Source of the DNA: Pseudomonas putida
GTDB taxonomy: Bacteria > Pseudomonadota > Gammaproteobacteria > Pseudomonadales > Pseudomonadaceae
Direction of reading: 5' to 3'
DNA: 64,000 nucleotides
Assembly (NCBI RefSeq): GCF_003228315.1
Contig: NZ_CP029693.1
Span: forward strand, 1,364,001-1,428,000
Both the position numbers and the translations under genes were made by a program. The notes below the pieces were generated by a model. The model worked only from the letters and a program-made list of their open reading frames with translations. It was not told the DNA's origin and ran no database searches. Below are positions 1 through 11,715 of this stretch, piece by piece; within the stretch, counting starts at the first letter, position 1, and the number at the start of each line of letters is the position of its first letter.

Positions 1-27
1 GCTTTGCTCCCAAAGGTTGCCAGTGCC

Positions 28-57
28 CTTGTGGGAGCAAAGCTTGCTCGCGATTGG
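28..57. repeat. REP element, AAGC variant (partial pair)
   Basis: Single half of the short palindromic repeat family, here in the variant with core GGGAGCAAAGCTTGCTCGCG. The first ten bases of the window (GCTTTGCTCC) look like the end of its inverted partner, cut by the window edge. The same variant recurs near 3432 and 52201. Confidence 0.6.
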
Positions 58-125
58 GGCAACCGGGTCTGGAGTTGAGAACCGATGCCAATTGACGCCC
101 CACCCCCGCCCATGCTCTCCTACAC

Positions 126-345
126 AACTTGTTACGGGTGCCCTTCACAGGGTGAAACGGGAAACCGGTGAATCGTGTGCTTTACTCAAAGCCACGTCAG
201 TCCGGTGCTGCCCCCGCAACGGTAAGCGAGCGAAGCGTCAGATCCACTGTGCCGATGAGGCATGGGAAGGTGATGCTTGCAGGTACAGGCACAGCCTGCG
301 CCCCTCGTGAGCCCGGAGACCGGCCCGCAACACGAAGTGATCAAA
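126..345 (+). promoter_or_regulatory. Cobalamin (B12) riboswitch
   Basis: Leader RNA that binds adenosylcobalamin and represses the downstream cobalt-uptake and cobalamin genes. The landmarks of the class appear in order: GGTGCC near 137, GGGAAACCGGTGAATC near 159, a GCCACGTCAGTCCGGTGC stretch near 191, CTGCCCCCGCAACGG near 207, a B12-box-like GCATGGGAAGGTGATGC near 260, and GAGCCCGGAGACCGGCC near 308. It lies 116 bases upstream of cbtB. A GC-rich palindromic stretch (about 361-376, CCCGCGGTGGGCGGG) between riboswitch and gene could be part of the expression platform. Boundaries are approximate. Confidence 0.92.
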
Positions 346-460
346 CTTCAGCTATGACAAACCCGCGGTGGGCGGGCGCTGTTCGAACCTCTGCATGCGT
401 TGACGTGCGGGGATTCTTCATGCGCTCTAATTCCCCGCTGACAGAACAGAGGGAAACGCC

Positions 461-655
461 ATGTCGATCATCAGCAGCACCGGCCACAGTGCCTCCTCCA
501 GCAGCACTTCCACCCTTGCCCAACGCATCACCGCTGCTGTCTGCGCATCGGTCCTGGGTGCGTGCCTTGTGTATTTCGCCGGTTTCTCACACATCGAAGC
601 GGTGCACAACGCCGCTCACGATACCCGTCACAGCTCCGCATTCCCGTGCCATTGA
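461..655 (+). CDS. cbtB: CbtB, cobalt transporter small subunit
   Basis: A 64-residue protein with one transmembrane segment (about residues 21-44) and a C-terminal histidine-rich tail (HNAAHDTRHSSAFPCH) that is the signature of CbtB, thought to bind cobalt. CbtB partners with CbtA in B12-regulated cobalt import in the inner membrane. The start is supported by GAGGGA ten bases upstream. It follows the cobalamin riboswitch and is separated from cbtA by 11 bases, so both should be co-transcribed and repressed by B12. The transport role is known from family context, not from anything measurable here. Confidence 0.93.
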   Translation: MSIISSTGHSASSSSTSTLAQRITAAVCASVLGACLVYFAGFSHIEAVHNAAHDTRHSSAFPCH

Positions 656-666
656 GACCTGCCGAC

Positions 667-1371
667 ATGATCAAGCGTATTGCGCAAACCGCAGGTTTCA
701 CCGGGTTGCTGGCGGCCCTGCTGCTGACCCTGCTGCAGAGCTTCTGGGTCGCCCCGCTGATTCTGCAGGCCGAGACCTACGAAAAATCCGAACCGGCGGC
801 CGTTGAAGTCCATGAACACGCCGCCGGCACCGCCGCGCACACCCACGACGCCGAAGCCTGGGAGCCGGAAGACGGCTGGCAGCGCGTGCTGTCGACCACG
901 GGTGGCAATCTGGTAGTGGCTGTTGGTTTTGCCCTGATGCTCGCCGGTCTCTACACCCTGCGTGCACCGACCAAGACCTCTCAGGGCCTGCTCTGGGGCC
1001 TGGCCGGTTACGCCACCTTCGTGCTGGCGCCTACCCTTGGCCTGCCGCCTGAGTTGCCGGGCACCGCCGCTGCCGATCTGGCGCAACGTCAACTGTGGTG
1101 GGTTGGCACCGCCGCTTCCACCGCCGTCGGTATCGCACTAATCGTGTTCAGCCGGCATTGGCTGATGAAAGTGCTGGGCGTGGCGATTCTGGCCGTGCCC
1201 CATGTGATTGGCGCCCCGCAACCGGAAGTGCATTCGATGCTCGCTCCGGAAGCACTGGAGGCGCAGTTCAAAATCGCTTCGCAACTGACCAACGTCGCGT
1301 TCTGGCTGGCCCTTGGCCTGATCAGCGCCTGGCTGTTCCGCCGCAAAAGCGAAGGTCAATACCACGCATGA
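667..1371 (+). CDS. cbtA: CbtA, cobalt transporter membrane subunit
   Basis: A 234-residue inner-membrane protein of the CbtA family. Five or so hydrophobic segments are visible, and the loop between segments 1 and 2 contains a histidine-rich patch (VHEHAAGTAAHTHD) suited to metal capture. The chosen ATG at 667 begins MIKRIAQTAGF; the frame is open further upstream but overlaps cbtB, so that extension is rejected. The stop overlaps the cobE start in an ATGA arrangement, indicating translational coupling. Placement behind a B12 riboswitch and before corrin-synthesis genes supports cobalt import for cobalamin synthesis. Confidence 0.92.
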   Translation: MIKRIAQTAGFTGLLAALLLTLLQSFWVAPLILQAETYEKSEPAAVEVHEHAAGTAAHTHDAEAWEPEDGWQRVLSTTGGNLVVAVGFALMLAGLYTLRAPTKTSQGLLWGLAGYATFVLAPTLGLPPELPGTAAADLAQRQLWWVGTAASTAVGIALIVFSRHWLMKVLGVAILAVPHVIGAPQPEVHSMLAPEALEAQFKIASQLTNVAFWLALGLISAWLFRRKSEGQYHA

Positions 1372-1793
1372 CCGATGCTGGCACAGCGCCGACCCTGGTG
1401 GTCGGCCTGGGCTGCCAGCGGGGCTGCCCTGTCAGTACGCTGCGGGCGCTGCTGGATCAGGCACTGCAGGCACACCAGATTGAGTTGCATCAGATCAAGG
1501 CCCTGGCCAGCATCGACTTGAAACGCGATGAACCGGCGTTGACCGAACTGGCCGAACAACTTGGCCTACCGGTGTCGTTTTTCAGCAGCGCGCAATTGAC
1601 GCCCTACCAATCGCTGCTCAGCCACCACTCGCAGATCGCTTTCGAACGCACCGGCTGCTATGGCGTGGCGGAAAGCGCGGCGCTGGCACTGGCCGAGCAA
1701 TTGGCCGACGCACCGGCAACACTGCTGGTTCCACGGCAAAAATATGCCCAGGCAACCTTGGCGTTGGCCTGCGCGCCCCGAATTCCCCGATAA
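1368..1793 (+). CDS. cobE: CobE-type cobalamin biosynthesis protein
   Basis: A 141-residue protein matching the CobE / CbiG C-terminal domain, recognised by the N-terminal VVGLGCQRGCP motif and the ERTGCYGVAESAAL stretch. In the aerobic pathway CobE is needed around the precorrin-3 to precorrin-5 steps, but its precise chemistry is unsettled. It begins at an ATG overlapping the cbtA stop by four bases and is followed 70 bases later by cobM. Stand-alone CobE without a fused CbiG N-terminal domain is normal for pseudomonads. Confidence 0.85.
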   Translation: MTDAGTAPTLVVGLGCQRGCPVSTLRALLDQALQAHQIELHQIKALASIDLKRDEPALTELAEQLGLPVSFFSSAQLTPYQSLLSHHSQIAFERTGCYGVAESAALALAEQLADAPATLLVPRQKYAQATLALACAPRIPR

Positions 1794-1863
1794 TCCTCGC
1801 CTTCGATCATGAGCAATCTTCATCTGAAGCCTGCCTGACCCTCTTTTCTGACAGGAGCTGACG

Positions 1864-2610
1864 ATGACCGTCTACTTCATTGGCGCCGGCCCCGGCGATC
1901 CGGAACTGATCACCGTCAAGGGCCAGCGATTGATTCGCAGCTGCCCGGTGATCATCTATGCCGGCTCGCTGGTACCCACCGCTGTACTGGAAGGCCATAG
2001 CGCCGAACAAGTGGTCAACAGCGCCGAATTGCATCTCGAACAGATCATCGACCTGATCAGGGCCGCCCACGCCAAAGGCCAGGACGTGGCCCGCGTGCAT
2101 TCCGGCGATCCAAGCCTGTATGGCGCCATCGGCGAGCAGATTCGTCATCTGCGCGAGCTTGGCATTCCTTTCGAAATCATTCCCGGCGTCACCGCCACGG
2201 CAGCCTGCGCGGCGCTTTTGGGGGCGGAACTGACCCTGCCGGACGTTTCACAAAGCGTGATTCTGACCCGCTACGCCGACAAGACCGCCATGCCCGCCGG
2301 GGAAGAACTGGGCAGCCTGGCGCAGCACGGGGCGACCATGGCGATTCATTTGGGGGTCAATCATCTGGACAAGATCCTTGCCGAGCTGCTGCCGTATTAC
2401 GGCTCGGACTGCCCGATCGCGGTGATTCACCGGGCGACCTGGCCGGATCAGGATTGGGTGGTGGGGACGCTCGAGGATATTGCCGGGAAGGTGGCGGCGA
2501 AGGGGTTTCGACGTACGGCGTTGATTCTGGTGGGCCGGGTGTTGGGCAGTGATCACTTTAGCGAGTCGTCGCTGTATCGCGCAGGGCATGCGCATTTGTA
2601 TCGCCCATAA
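1864..2610 (+). CDS. cobM: CobM, precorrin-4 C11-methyltransferase
   Basis: A 248-residue SAM-dependent tetrapyrrole methyltransferase that methylates C-11 of precorrin-4 to give precorrin-5 in aerobic cobalamin synthesis. Family features are the N-terminal YFIGAGPGDPELIT SAM-binding loop, YAGSLVP near residue 38, HSGDPSLYGA near 79 and IIPGVTA near 102. A good ribosome site (AGGAG) lies 8 bases before the ATG. Length fits the family. It closes the riboswitch-led group cbtB-cbtA-cobE-cobM; the remaining cob genes are not in this window. Confidence 0.95.
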   Translation: MTVYFIGAGPGDPELITVKGQRLIRSCPVIIYAGSLVPTAVLEGHSAEQVVNSAELHLEQIIDLIRAAHAKGQDVARVHSGDPSLYGAIGEQIRHLRELGIPFEIIPGVTATAACAALLGAELTLPDVSQSVILTRYADKTAMPAGEELGSLAQHGATMAIHLGVNHLDKILAELLPYYGSDCPIAVIHRATWPDQDWVVGTLEDIAGKVAAKGFRRTALILVGRVLGSDHFSESSLYRAGHAHLYRP

Positions 2611-2616
2611 GGGCCC

Positions 2617-2683
2617 CATCGCTGGCAAGCCAGCTCCCACAGTTGACCGCAATCCCCTGTGAGAGCTGGCTTGCCAGCGACGA
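2617..2683. repeat. Inverted repeat, GCTGGCAAGCCAGC class
   Basis: Two facing arms, each about 23 bases, CGCTGGCAAGCCAGCTCCCA and its near-perfect complement, separated by 14 bases. The sequence differs from the main REP family of this window but shares the layout of two palindromes facing each other. Confidence 0.7.
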
Positions 2684-2706
2684 GGCCATTGAATTTCACC
2701 CATAAA

Positions 2707-2735
2707 AAAACGGCGCTCACGGTGCGCCGTTTTTC
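2707..2735. terminator. Bidirectional rho-independent terminator
   Basis: CGGCGC and GCGCCG arms (2711-2716 and 2724-2729) with a seven-base loop, flanked by an A tract on the left and a T tract on the right. It can end transcription of cobM from the left and nfuA from the right. Confidence 0.8.
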
Positions 2736-2753
2736 ATGTTTGCAGCGAACGCC

Positions 2754-3395
<642 letters not shown>

Positions 3396-3431
3396 CTAGT
3401 ATTTTTGTCGGGAAAGATTCTGCTGGCTGCC

Positions 3432-3525
3432 CCTGTAGGAGCAATGCTTGCTCGCGATGACGGCGGCACATTCACCCCTATGTTTGCAGGCTTGCCGCCA
3501 TCGCGAGCAAGCTTTGCTCCCACAG
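3432..3525. repeat. REP pair, AAGC variant
   Basis: Two facing palindromic units (CCTGTAGGAGCAATGCTTGC... and its complement ...GCAAGCTTTGCTCCCACAG) about 30 bases apart, in the gap between nfuA and cti. Confidence 0.8.
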
Positions 3526-3530
3526 ATCTA

Positions 3531-5840
3531 TTACAGGTTTTCGTAGCGGTTCATGTCCAAAACGCCCTCTTCCACCGGGTCGGTCTCGTGGATGTAGCGG
3601 CTCAGGTCGTGAAAATACTGCCAGAACTGCGGATGACTGCGACGAATCCCCCAGCGTTCGACGACTTTCTCGAAGCGCTCGGCATCCCTGGCGTTTTCCA
3701 TGGCATCCACAAAATCCGGCACCTCGGCGGCGGGGATGTTGAACATGAAATTCGGGTAACTGCTGAGAACGCCGGGGAAAATGGTGAGCGTATCCAGCTC
3801 AGGCTGATAACGCAGTGACTCGCCCAGCAGGAACGCAACGTTGCTGTGGGCACGGTTGCGCAACAGGCTGTAGACCACCCGCTGGCCACTCGCGGTTTCG
3901 ACCCGCAGCATGGTCGCTTCCGGCAGTTGATCGATGACCTTGAGCCCGGCGGCCGGGCGCGAGGTCAGGCGGCTCAGGGCCTGCTCGGCGCCTTGCAAGA
4001 CCGGATCGATGTTCGGCCGTGAACAATAGGCGCCGTCGCAACGGTTGATCGGATCCGGCTTGGCATTGAGTTCACCGTAGCGCGCCAGCAACTGCATCGC
4101 GAAATCCCGTTTGGGGTCTTTCGCATCAAGTACCAACGCCGTCGGTTTGTCGTCGTCGATGGACTCATAGTCCATCCACATCTTGATTTTGCCGCTGCTC
4201 TGGTACCAGTCGTCGAGGTAGCCGATCCGCGATTCGGCCGGCATCAGGCGCAGGAAGTTCTGCTCGGCACCGTTGCGGATCAGGTCGAAATACAGGCGCG
4301 TCTGGGCCTGATGGGACACATTGCCGAACACGTCGAAATTCACCGCCAACTGGTAATAGGTGCGTTCCAGCAACGGGAAATCGAACAGCCACATGGTCTG
4401 CGGCACTTCTCCGATCAGCCCCTTGGTCACGGCGGCGCTGTCGAAATGCCGGAAAATACTCAGCAATGCGTTGTCGTTGCCCGCCCACAGGGTCGACCAG
4501 CTCGGCGCCGGCAGCTCGGCATAGCTGTCGCGGCGTAGCGCCTCGTATTCGTTCCGCTTGTTGCGGTAGTTGTGCCACAGGCTCAGCACACTGCCGACGT
4601 CGTCGTTCTGCCCCGGCATCGCCAGCAGCGGCGTGGCCTGGCCACGGTAATTCGGGTCGGTGATGTAAAGGTCGTGTTCCGGCGCCTGGAACAGCGCCCA
4701 GAAGTTGTCGCGGATCACATCGGTGGCAATCTGCCCCCGACAAACCGGACCGCGAATGAACGTGCGAACGAAATACTCGGCGTTATCGAGCATGAACTGA
4801 TAACGCGCCTGGGCCGGAATCGCCTCGAACGTCGCAAAGGGGTTGGCCCGACGCTCCGGGCCGTAACCCGGCAGTGCGGTCACTTGCCAATTGCCGTTGT
4901 AGAACAGGCTTTTGACACGGGCCATCTTCGCCGCGCTCAGCGGATAGGTGATGTGGGTCTTGTGCACGATCACGCCCTGCACCGGCCACAAACGATAATA
5001 AAACTGCGTGCCCGGATCGTCGTTCGGGCGGCGGGTATTGATCAGGTCGATGGGCTGGCCGGTAGGCGTGCGCGAACGCACCCACTGAAAGAAATGCCCC
5101 GGCTCGCCGTCCTTGAAATAAATGTGTGCAAGGAACCAGTGCTCGAACAACCAGCGCCCCACCAGGCTTTGCCGGGCGCCCGGTGCGTTGAGCAGGTTCT
5201 CCCATTGCACCACTTGCAAGGCTTCCTTCGCGCTCGGCACCAGGCCCTGCTCATCGATCGGCGCACCCGCAGCCAGCCAGCGCTGCAAAGTCTGATATTG
5301 CTGATCGGTCAAGCCAGTCACGGCCAGGGGCATGCCCTGTTGCGGATGGGAACTGGCATAGCCGTCGAACTCCGCCGGCATGGGGCACATATTTTCGCGA
5401 TTGAGGCCCAGCACAATGTCGTCAGGCAGCTTGGCATTGGGTTGCAGTGGCGTGCGGTGACCCAGTTCCAGCATCCGTGCCATCAGCGCGGCCTGGCTGC
5501 CCTGGGCGTCGAGCACCGAGTAGAAGCCCTTCTGCTGCCACGCGCGCTTGCCGAAAGCGTCATAAAACAACCGGGTCGGTGCGGCGGCCTGGCCGCGATC
5601 GCCGTCGTAAACCGGGGTTTTGCTCGCACCCCGCGCCGCGCCTTCGCCACTGCCCAGGTTGAGCTGACAGGCGGAGTCGTAGCAGGCGTGGCAGGCCACG
5701 CACTTCTCGGTGAAGATCGGCTGGATGTCTCGGCTGTAGGAAATAGAAGAAGAGATAGCAGGAGAAATGGCCGAACCTTGCGCCATCGCGCCCCAGCTTA
5801 AGCACAGCAACAGACTGCTGATGACGACGCGATACGACAT
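3531..5840 (-). CDS. cti: Cti, fatty acid cis/trans isomerase
   Basis: A 769-residue periplasmic cytochrome-c-type enzyme that converts cis-unsaturated fatty acids of membrane phospholipids to trans, rigidifying the membrane within minutes of solvent or heat stress. A signal peptide (residues 1-20, ending AMA-Q) precedes a haem-binding CVACH at residues 47-51 followed by a further Cys pair (YDSACQ). Length agrees with Pseudomonas Cti. It is a single gene, divergent from metH with 153 bases between starts. Cti is generally reported as constitutively made and activated by membrane changes; nothing in the sequence argues otherwise. Confidence 0.94.
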   Translation of the reverse strand: MSYRVVISSLLLCLSWGAMAQGSAISPAISSSISYSRDIQPIFTEKCVACHACYDSACQLNLGSGEGAARGASKTPVYDGDRGQAAAPTRLFYDAFGKRAWQQKGFYSVLDAQGSQAALMARMLELGHRTPLQPNAKLPDDIVLGLNRENMCPMPAEFDGYASSHPQQGMPLAVTGLTDQQYQTLQRWLAAGAPIDEQGLVPSAKEALQVVQWENLLNAPGARQSLVGRWLFEHWFLAHIYFKDGEPGHFFQWVRSRTPTGQPIDLINTRRPNDDPGTQFYYRLWPVQGVIVHKTHITYPLSAAKMARVKSLFYNGNWQVTALPGYGPERRANPFATFEAIPAQARYQFMLDNAEYFVRTFIRGPVCRGQIATDVIRDNFWALFQAPEHDLYITDPNYRGQATPLLAMPGQNDDVGSVLSLWHNYRNKRNEYEALRRDSYAELPAPSWSTLWAGNDNALLSIFRHFDSAAVTKGLIGEVPQTMWLFDFPLLERTYYQLAVNFDVFGNVSHQAQTRLYFDLIRNGAEQNFLRLMPAESRIGYLDDWYQSSGKIKMWMDYESIDDDKPTALVLDAKDPKRDFAMQLLARYGELNAKPDPINRCDGAYCSRPNIDPVLQGAEQALSRLTSRPAAGLKVIDQLPEATMLRVETASGQRVVYSLLRNRAHSNVAFLLGESLRYQPELDTLTIFPGVLSSYPNFMFNIPAAEVPDFVDAMENARDAERFEKVVERWGIRRSHPQFWQYFHDLSRYIHETDPVEEGVLDMNRYENL

Positions 5841-5951
5841 GTCCTGATCCCGATCCTTGAAAACGCCGCGATTCTACCGGCCCGAAGGCCGGGCCAACAT
5901 GAGCGATATTCATGCAAAAACCGGACATGCTCCAAAAGCGCACAGGTTTGC

Positions 5952-5957
5952 TATGAT
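5952..5957 (+). promoter_or_regulatory. Possible -10 box for metH
   Basis: TATGAT, 36 bases before the metH ATG. I do not see a convincing -35 hexamer at standard spacing, and no cobalamin riboswitch lies in the metH leader. Confidence 0.3.
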
Positions 5958-5993
5958 CCCGGCCCTTCGTCATGGTCTTTTCGAGTAGTTCCA

Positions 5994-9704
<3,711 letters not shown>

Positions 9705-9710
9705 TCCCTT

Positions 9711-9736
9711 TGCCGACCACAATATTGTGGTCGGCA
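9711..9736. terminator. Perfect 26-base palindrome after metH
   Basis: TGCCGACCACAAT followed by its exact complement, seven bases after the metH stop. It would form a strong stem, but no T tract follows, so intrinsic termination is plausible rather than certain. Confidence 0.5.
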
Positions 9737-9741
9737 CAAAT

Positions 9742-9834
9742 CCCTGTGGGAGCGAGCCTGCTCGCGATAGCGGCCTGACAGTCAAAGTTGATTCGACTGA
9801 AAGGACCTTATCGCGAGCAGGCTCGCTCCCACAG
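9742..9834. repeat. REP pair (GAGC core)
   Basis: Two facing copies of the GGGAGCGAGCCTGCTCGCG repeat with about 40 unique bases between them, downstream of metH. Confidence 0.85.
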
Positions 9835-9895
9835 TTGTTTTGTGTACGCCTTAATTGTCTATGCTTACCACTCACACATTCGTGACGAGGGGTTT

Positions 9896-10114
9896 ATGGA
9901 CGATCCGGTCGACAACAAGCCGCCAACCTTCTGGCAGATGCTGCACAGCGTCATGGCGGCGGCATTCGGGGTGCAGAGCGGGAAGAATCGCGCGCGGGAC
10001 TTCACCCACGGCAAGCCCAGTCACTTCGTGATCCTGGGGATCCTGTTCACGGCGGTGTTCGCACTGACGCTCTACGGCATCGTACAACTGGTGGTGCACC
10101 TGGCAAAGGTCTAG
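9896..10114 (+). CDS. DUF2970 small membrane protein
   Basis: A 72-residue protein with a soluble N-terminal half that carries the family motif (FWQMLHSVMAAAFGVQSGKNR) and one C-terminal transmembrane helix (about 45-67). The function of DUF2970 is unknown. The ATG at 9896 has GAGG upstream; the frame opens earlier but runs through a REP element, so a longer start is unlikely. Its stop overlaps, tail to tail, the stop of the binding-protein gene on the opposite strand. Confidence 0.85.
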   Translation: MDDPVDNKPPTFWQMLHSVMAAAFGVQSGKNRARDFTHGKPSHFVILGILFTAVFALTLYGIVQLVVHLAKV

Positions 10115-11196
10115 TGCATCAGGGTCTGCAGGCTGAATGGGTAACGATAGGACGTCGGCCGCCCCTTGGCCGACAGCTTGTGAAAGTCCACACCGAAATC
10201 CGCCGCTGCGCCCATGGACAGCAAGCGTTTGGCCTGTGCCCGGTCAATCAGCTGTAACAGCGGTATCTGCCGGTCACGTCCACCGTATTGGCTGACGTCG
10301 ACGCCTTCGTCGTAGTCATGCAACTGCACCAGCGCCCAGCCGCCCAGACTGAAATGCCCACCCAGCAACACACTCAGACGGTTGTCCAGCAAGGCATGCA
10401 GCGCTGCGGGCGAGTTGTTGATGGTGCCGAACAACGCATCCTTGCCGGGTTTGCCACCCGTCTCCTCGAAGGCCTGCATCACGCCAAACATCATTTCGTC
10501 ATTGGCCGACCAGACCAGCGATGTCTGCGGGTAGCGCTTGAACAGCGTCCTGGCCTGTTCGTAGGCACGCTCCCGTGTCCAGCCGCTGGAAACCAACTGA
10601 CGCAAGTGCACTTCGGGGTGTTCGGCCAGCGCCCTGCGCATGCCCTTTTCCCGCAATTGCGCGGACGGTGTGAGTTTCAATCCGGAAAAGGCCAGCAAGT
10701 CTATGGACTGGCCGGGCGCAACCGGCGGGTGCAGGCGGATCAGCTCCTTGAGCATCAGGTAGCCGCCTTCCTCGTCGTTGGGTACCAGGCTGCCTACCCA
10801 GTCCGGGTATTTGTCCGACCGTGCACCCAGCAACCGCACCTGGTCCTGACTCAGGCCGTTATTGACAATAAACAGCTTCACCCCGCTACCCAGGGCCAGG
10901 CGCAGGATTTCAGGAGCAATGTTTTGCTCGTTGACGAACACCAGATAGTCCGGGCGTTTTGTCCCTTGCAGGGCATCGCGCGCCTGCTTGAGGGTGATGT
11001 CAGAGTTGCGGTCCGAATATTCGATACGCAGGTCCATGCCCAGGTTTTTGGCAGCCGCCTGCATGAATTGCGAGTAACTGACCCAAAAAGCTTCCCTGGT
11101 GGTTCCCGGATTGAGGAACAACACCGACGCGGCCTGAGCGCAAGGTCCCACGACCGTGGTCAGCGCCAGAAATAAGCCACACAGAAACTTCAACAT
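10111..11196 (-). CDS. Orphan periplasmic sugar-type binding protein
   Basis: A 361-residue protein with a signal peptide (1-22, cleavage near AQA-A) and a Peripla_BP_4-like fold: opening strand SVLFLNPG, KLFIVNNG near 110, NDEMMFGVMQAFEE near 230, as in ribose/AI-2-type binding proteins. No ABC permease or ATPase lies next to it, so it is either an orphan binding protein or the sensor arm of a distant signalling system. Its ligand cannot be predicted. It converges on the DUF2970 gene with overlapping stop codons (10111-10114). Confidence 0.75.
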   Translation of the reverse strand: MLKFLCGLFLALTTVVGPCAQAASVLFLNPGTTREAFWVSYSQFMQAAAKNLGMDLRIEYSDRNSDITLKQARDALQGTKRPDYLVFVNEQNIAPEILRLALGSGVKLFIVNNGLSQDQVRLLGARSDKYPDWVGSLVPNDEEGGYLMLKELIRLHPPVAPGQSIDLLAFSGLKLTPSAQLREKGMRRALAEHPEVHLRQLVSSGWTRERAYEQARTLFKRYPQTSLVWSANDEMMFGVMQAFEETGGKPGKDALFGTINNSPAALHALLDNRLSVLLGGHFSLGGWALVQLHDYDEGVDVSQYGGRDRQIPLLQLIDRAQAKRLLSMGAAADFGVDFHKLSAKGRPTSYRYPFSLQTLMH

Positions 11197-11311
11197 TTAT
11201 CGCCCGAGCCCCCGGAAATTCGCCGCGCATTATAGCCAGCGAACGCCCGCAAAACGGCGTTTATTGCAGTTTTTGTCCGACAATCGTCAGACCAGGGCCC
11301 GGACGGGTCGT

Positions 11312-11425
11312 TTACTGATGACTCACCCAGAAAATCGCCGTGCTGACCACCAGAATGATCAGGAACAGAATCGCCCAGGCATCGACCGTGCTATCGCTTT
11401 TCCTTGCTTTGGTTGGGTTGCTCAT
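11312..11425 (-). CDS. Conserved-looking 37-residue membrane protein
   Basis: A 37-codon gene with a hydrophilic N-terminus (MSNPTKARKSDSTVDAW) and a single transmembrane helix (AILFLIILVVSTAIFW, about residues 18-33). The ATG at 11425 has an AAGAGG ribosome site at proper distance. Codon use matches surrounding genes and the frame is read cleanly from ATG to TAA. It lies between the orphan binding protein and the cysI leader, on the opposite strand to cysI. Function unknown; a role near sulfite reductase would be guesswork. Confidence 0.6.
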   Translation of the reverse strand: MSNPTKARKSDSTVDAWAILFLIILVVSTAIFWVSHQ

Positions 11426-11715
11426 TGCATCGCCTCTTGTCGGTTTTATCGGTGATTGCAGAAAGACTCGACCAGAGTTAAGACGATGATTGCCCGCACG
11501 ACAAATGTGGGTTAGACGGCAACTATTCGCGTTAGGCGATTTGGTTCTTTACATATATTGAAACATCACTTTTGCGCATAACTGCAAACTGGTATCTTGC
11601 CCCGGCTCCGTGGGGAGTGCGCGGCCGTGCGCGCAGAATTGCAGAGGCTCTTGGACTGCGGCAAGCACAAAAACGCAGCTGTATCCGAGCGACCCAGCCT
11701 GAGAACAGGACTTAT
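11426..11715 (+). promoter_or_regulatory. cysI leader region
   Basis: 290 bases without a gene. An AT-rich patch around 11540-11600 is the likely promoter area, and a GC-rich palindromic stretch follows (GTGCGCGGCCGTGCGCGC, near 11617). I cannot pick convincing -35/-10 hexamers or a CysB site by eye. Confidence 0.3.

Noticed and set aside
168..806. 212-codon frame across the cobalamin riboswitch
   Set aside because: Overlaps the structured leader and the well-supported cbtB and cbtA genes in another frame.
4572..5801. 409-codon frame antisense to cti
   Set aside because: Opposite to a recognisable Cti with haem motif; no domain seen.
5841..5993. Cobalamin riboswitch before metH
   Set aside because: The 153-base gap lacks the B12 box and other conserved elements seen at 126-345.
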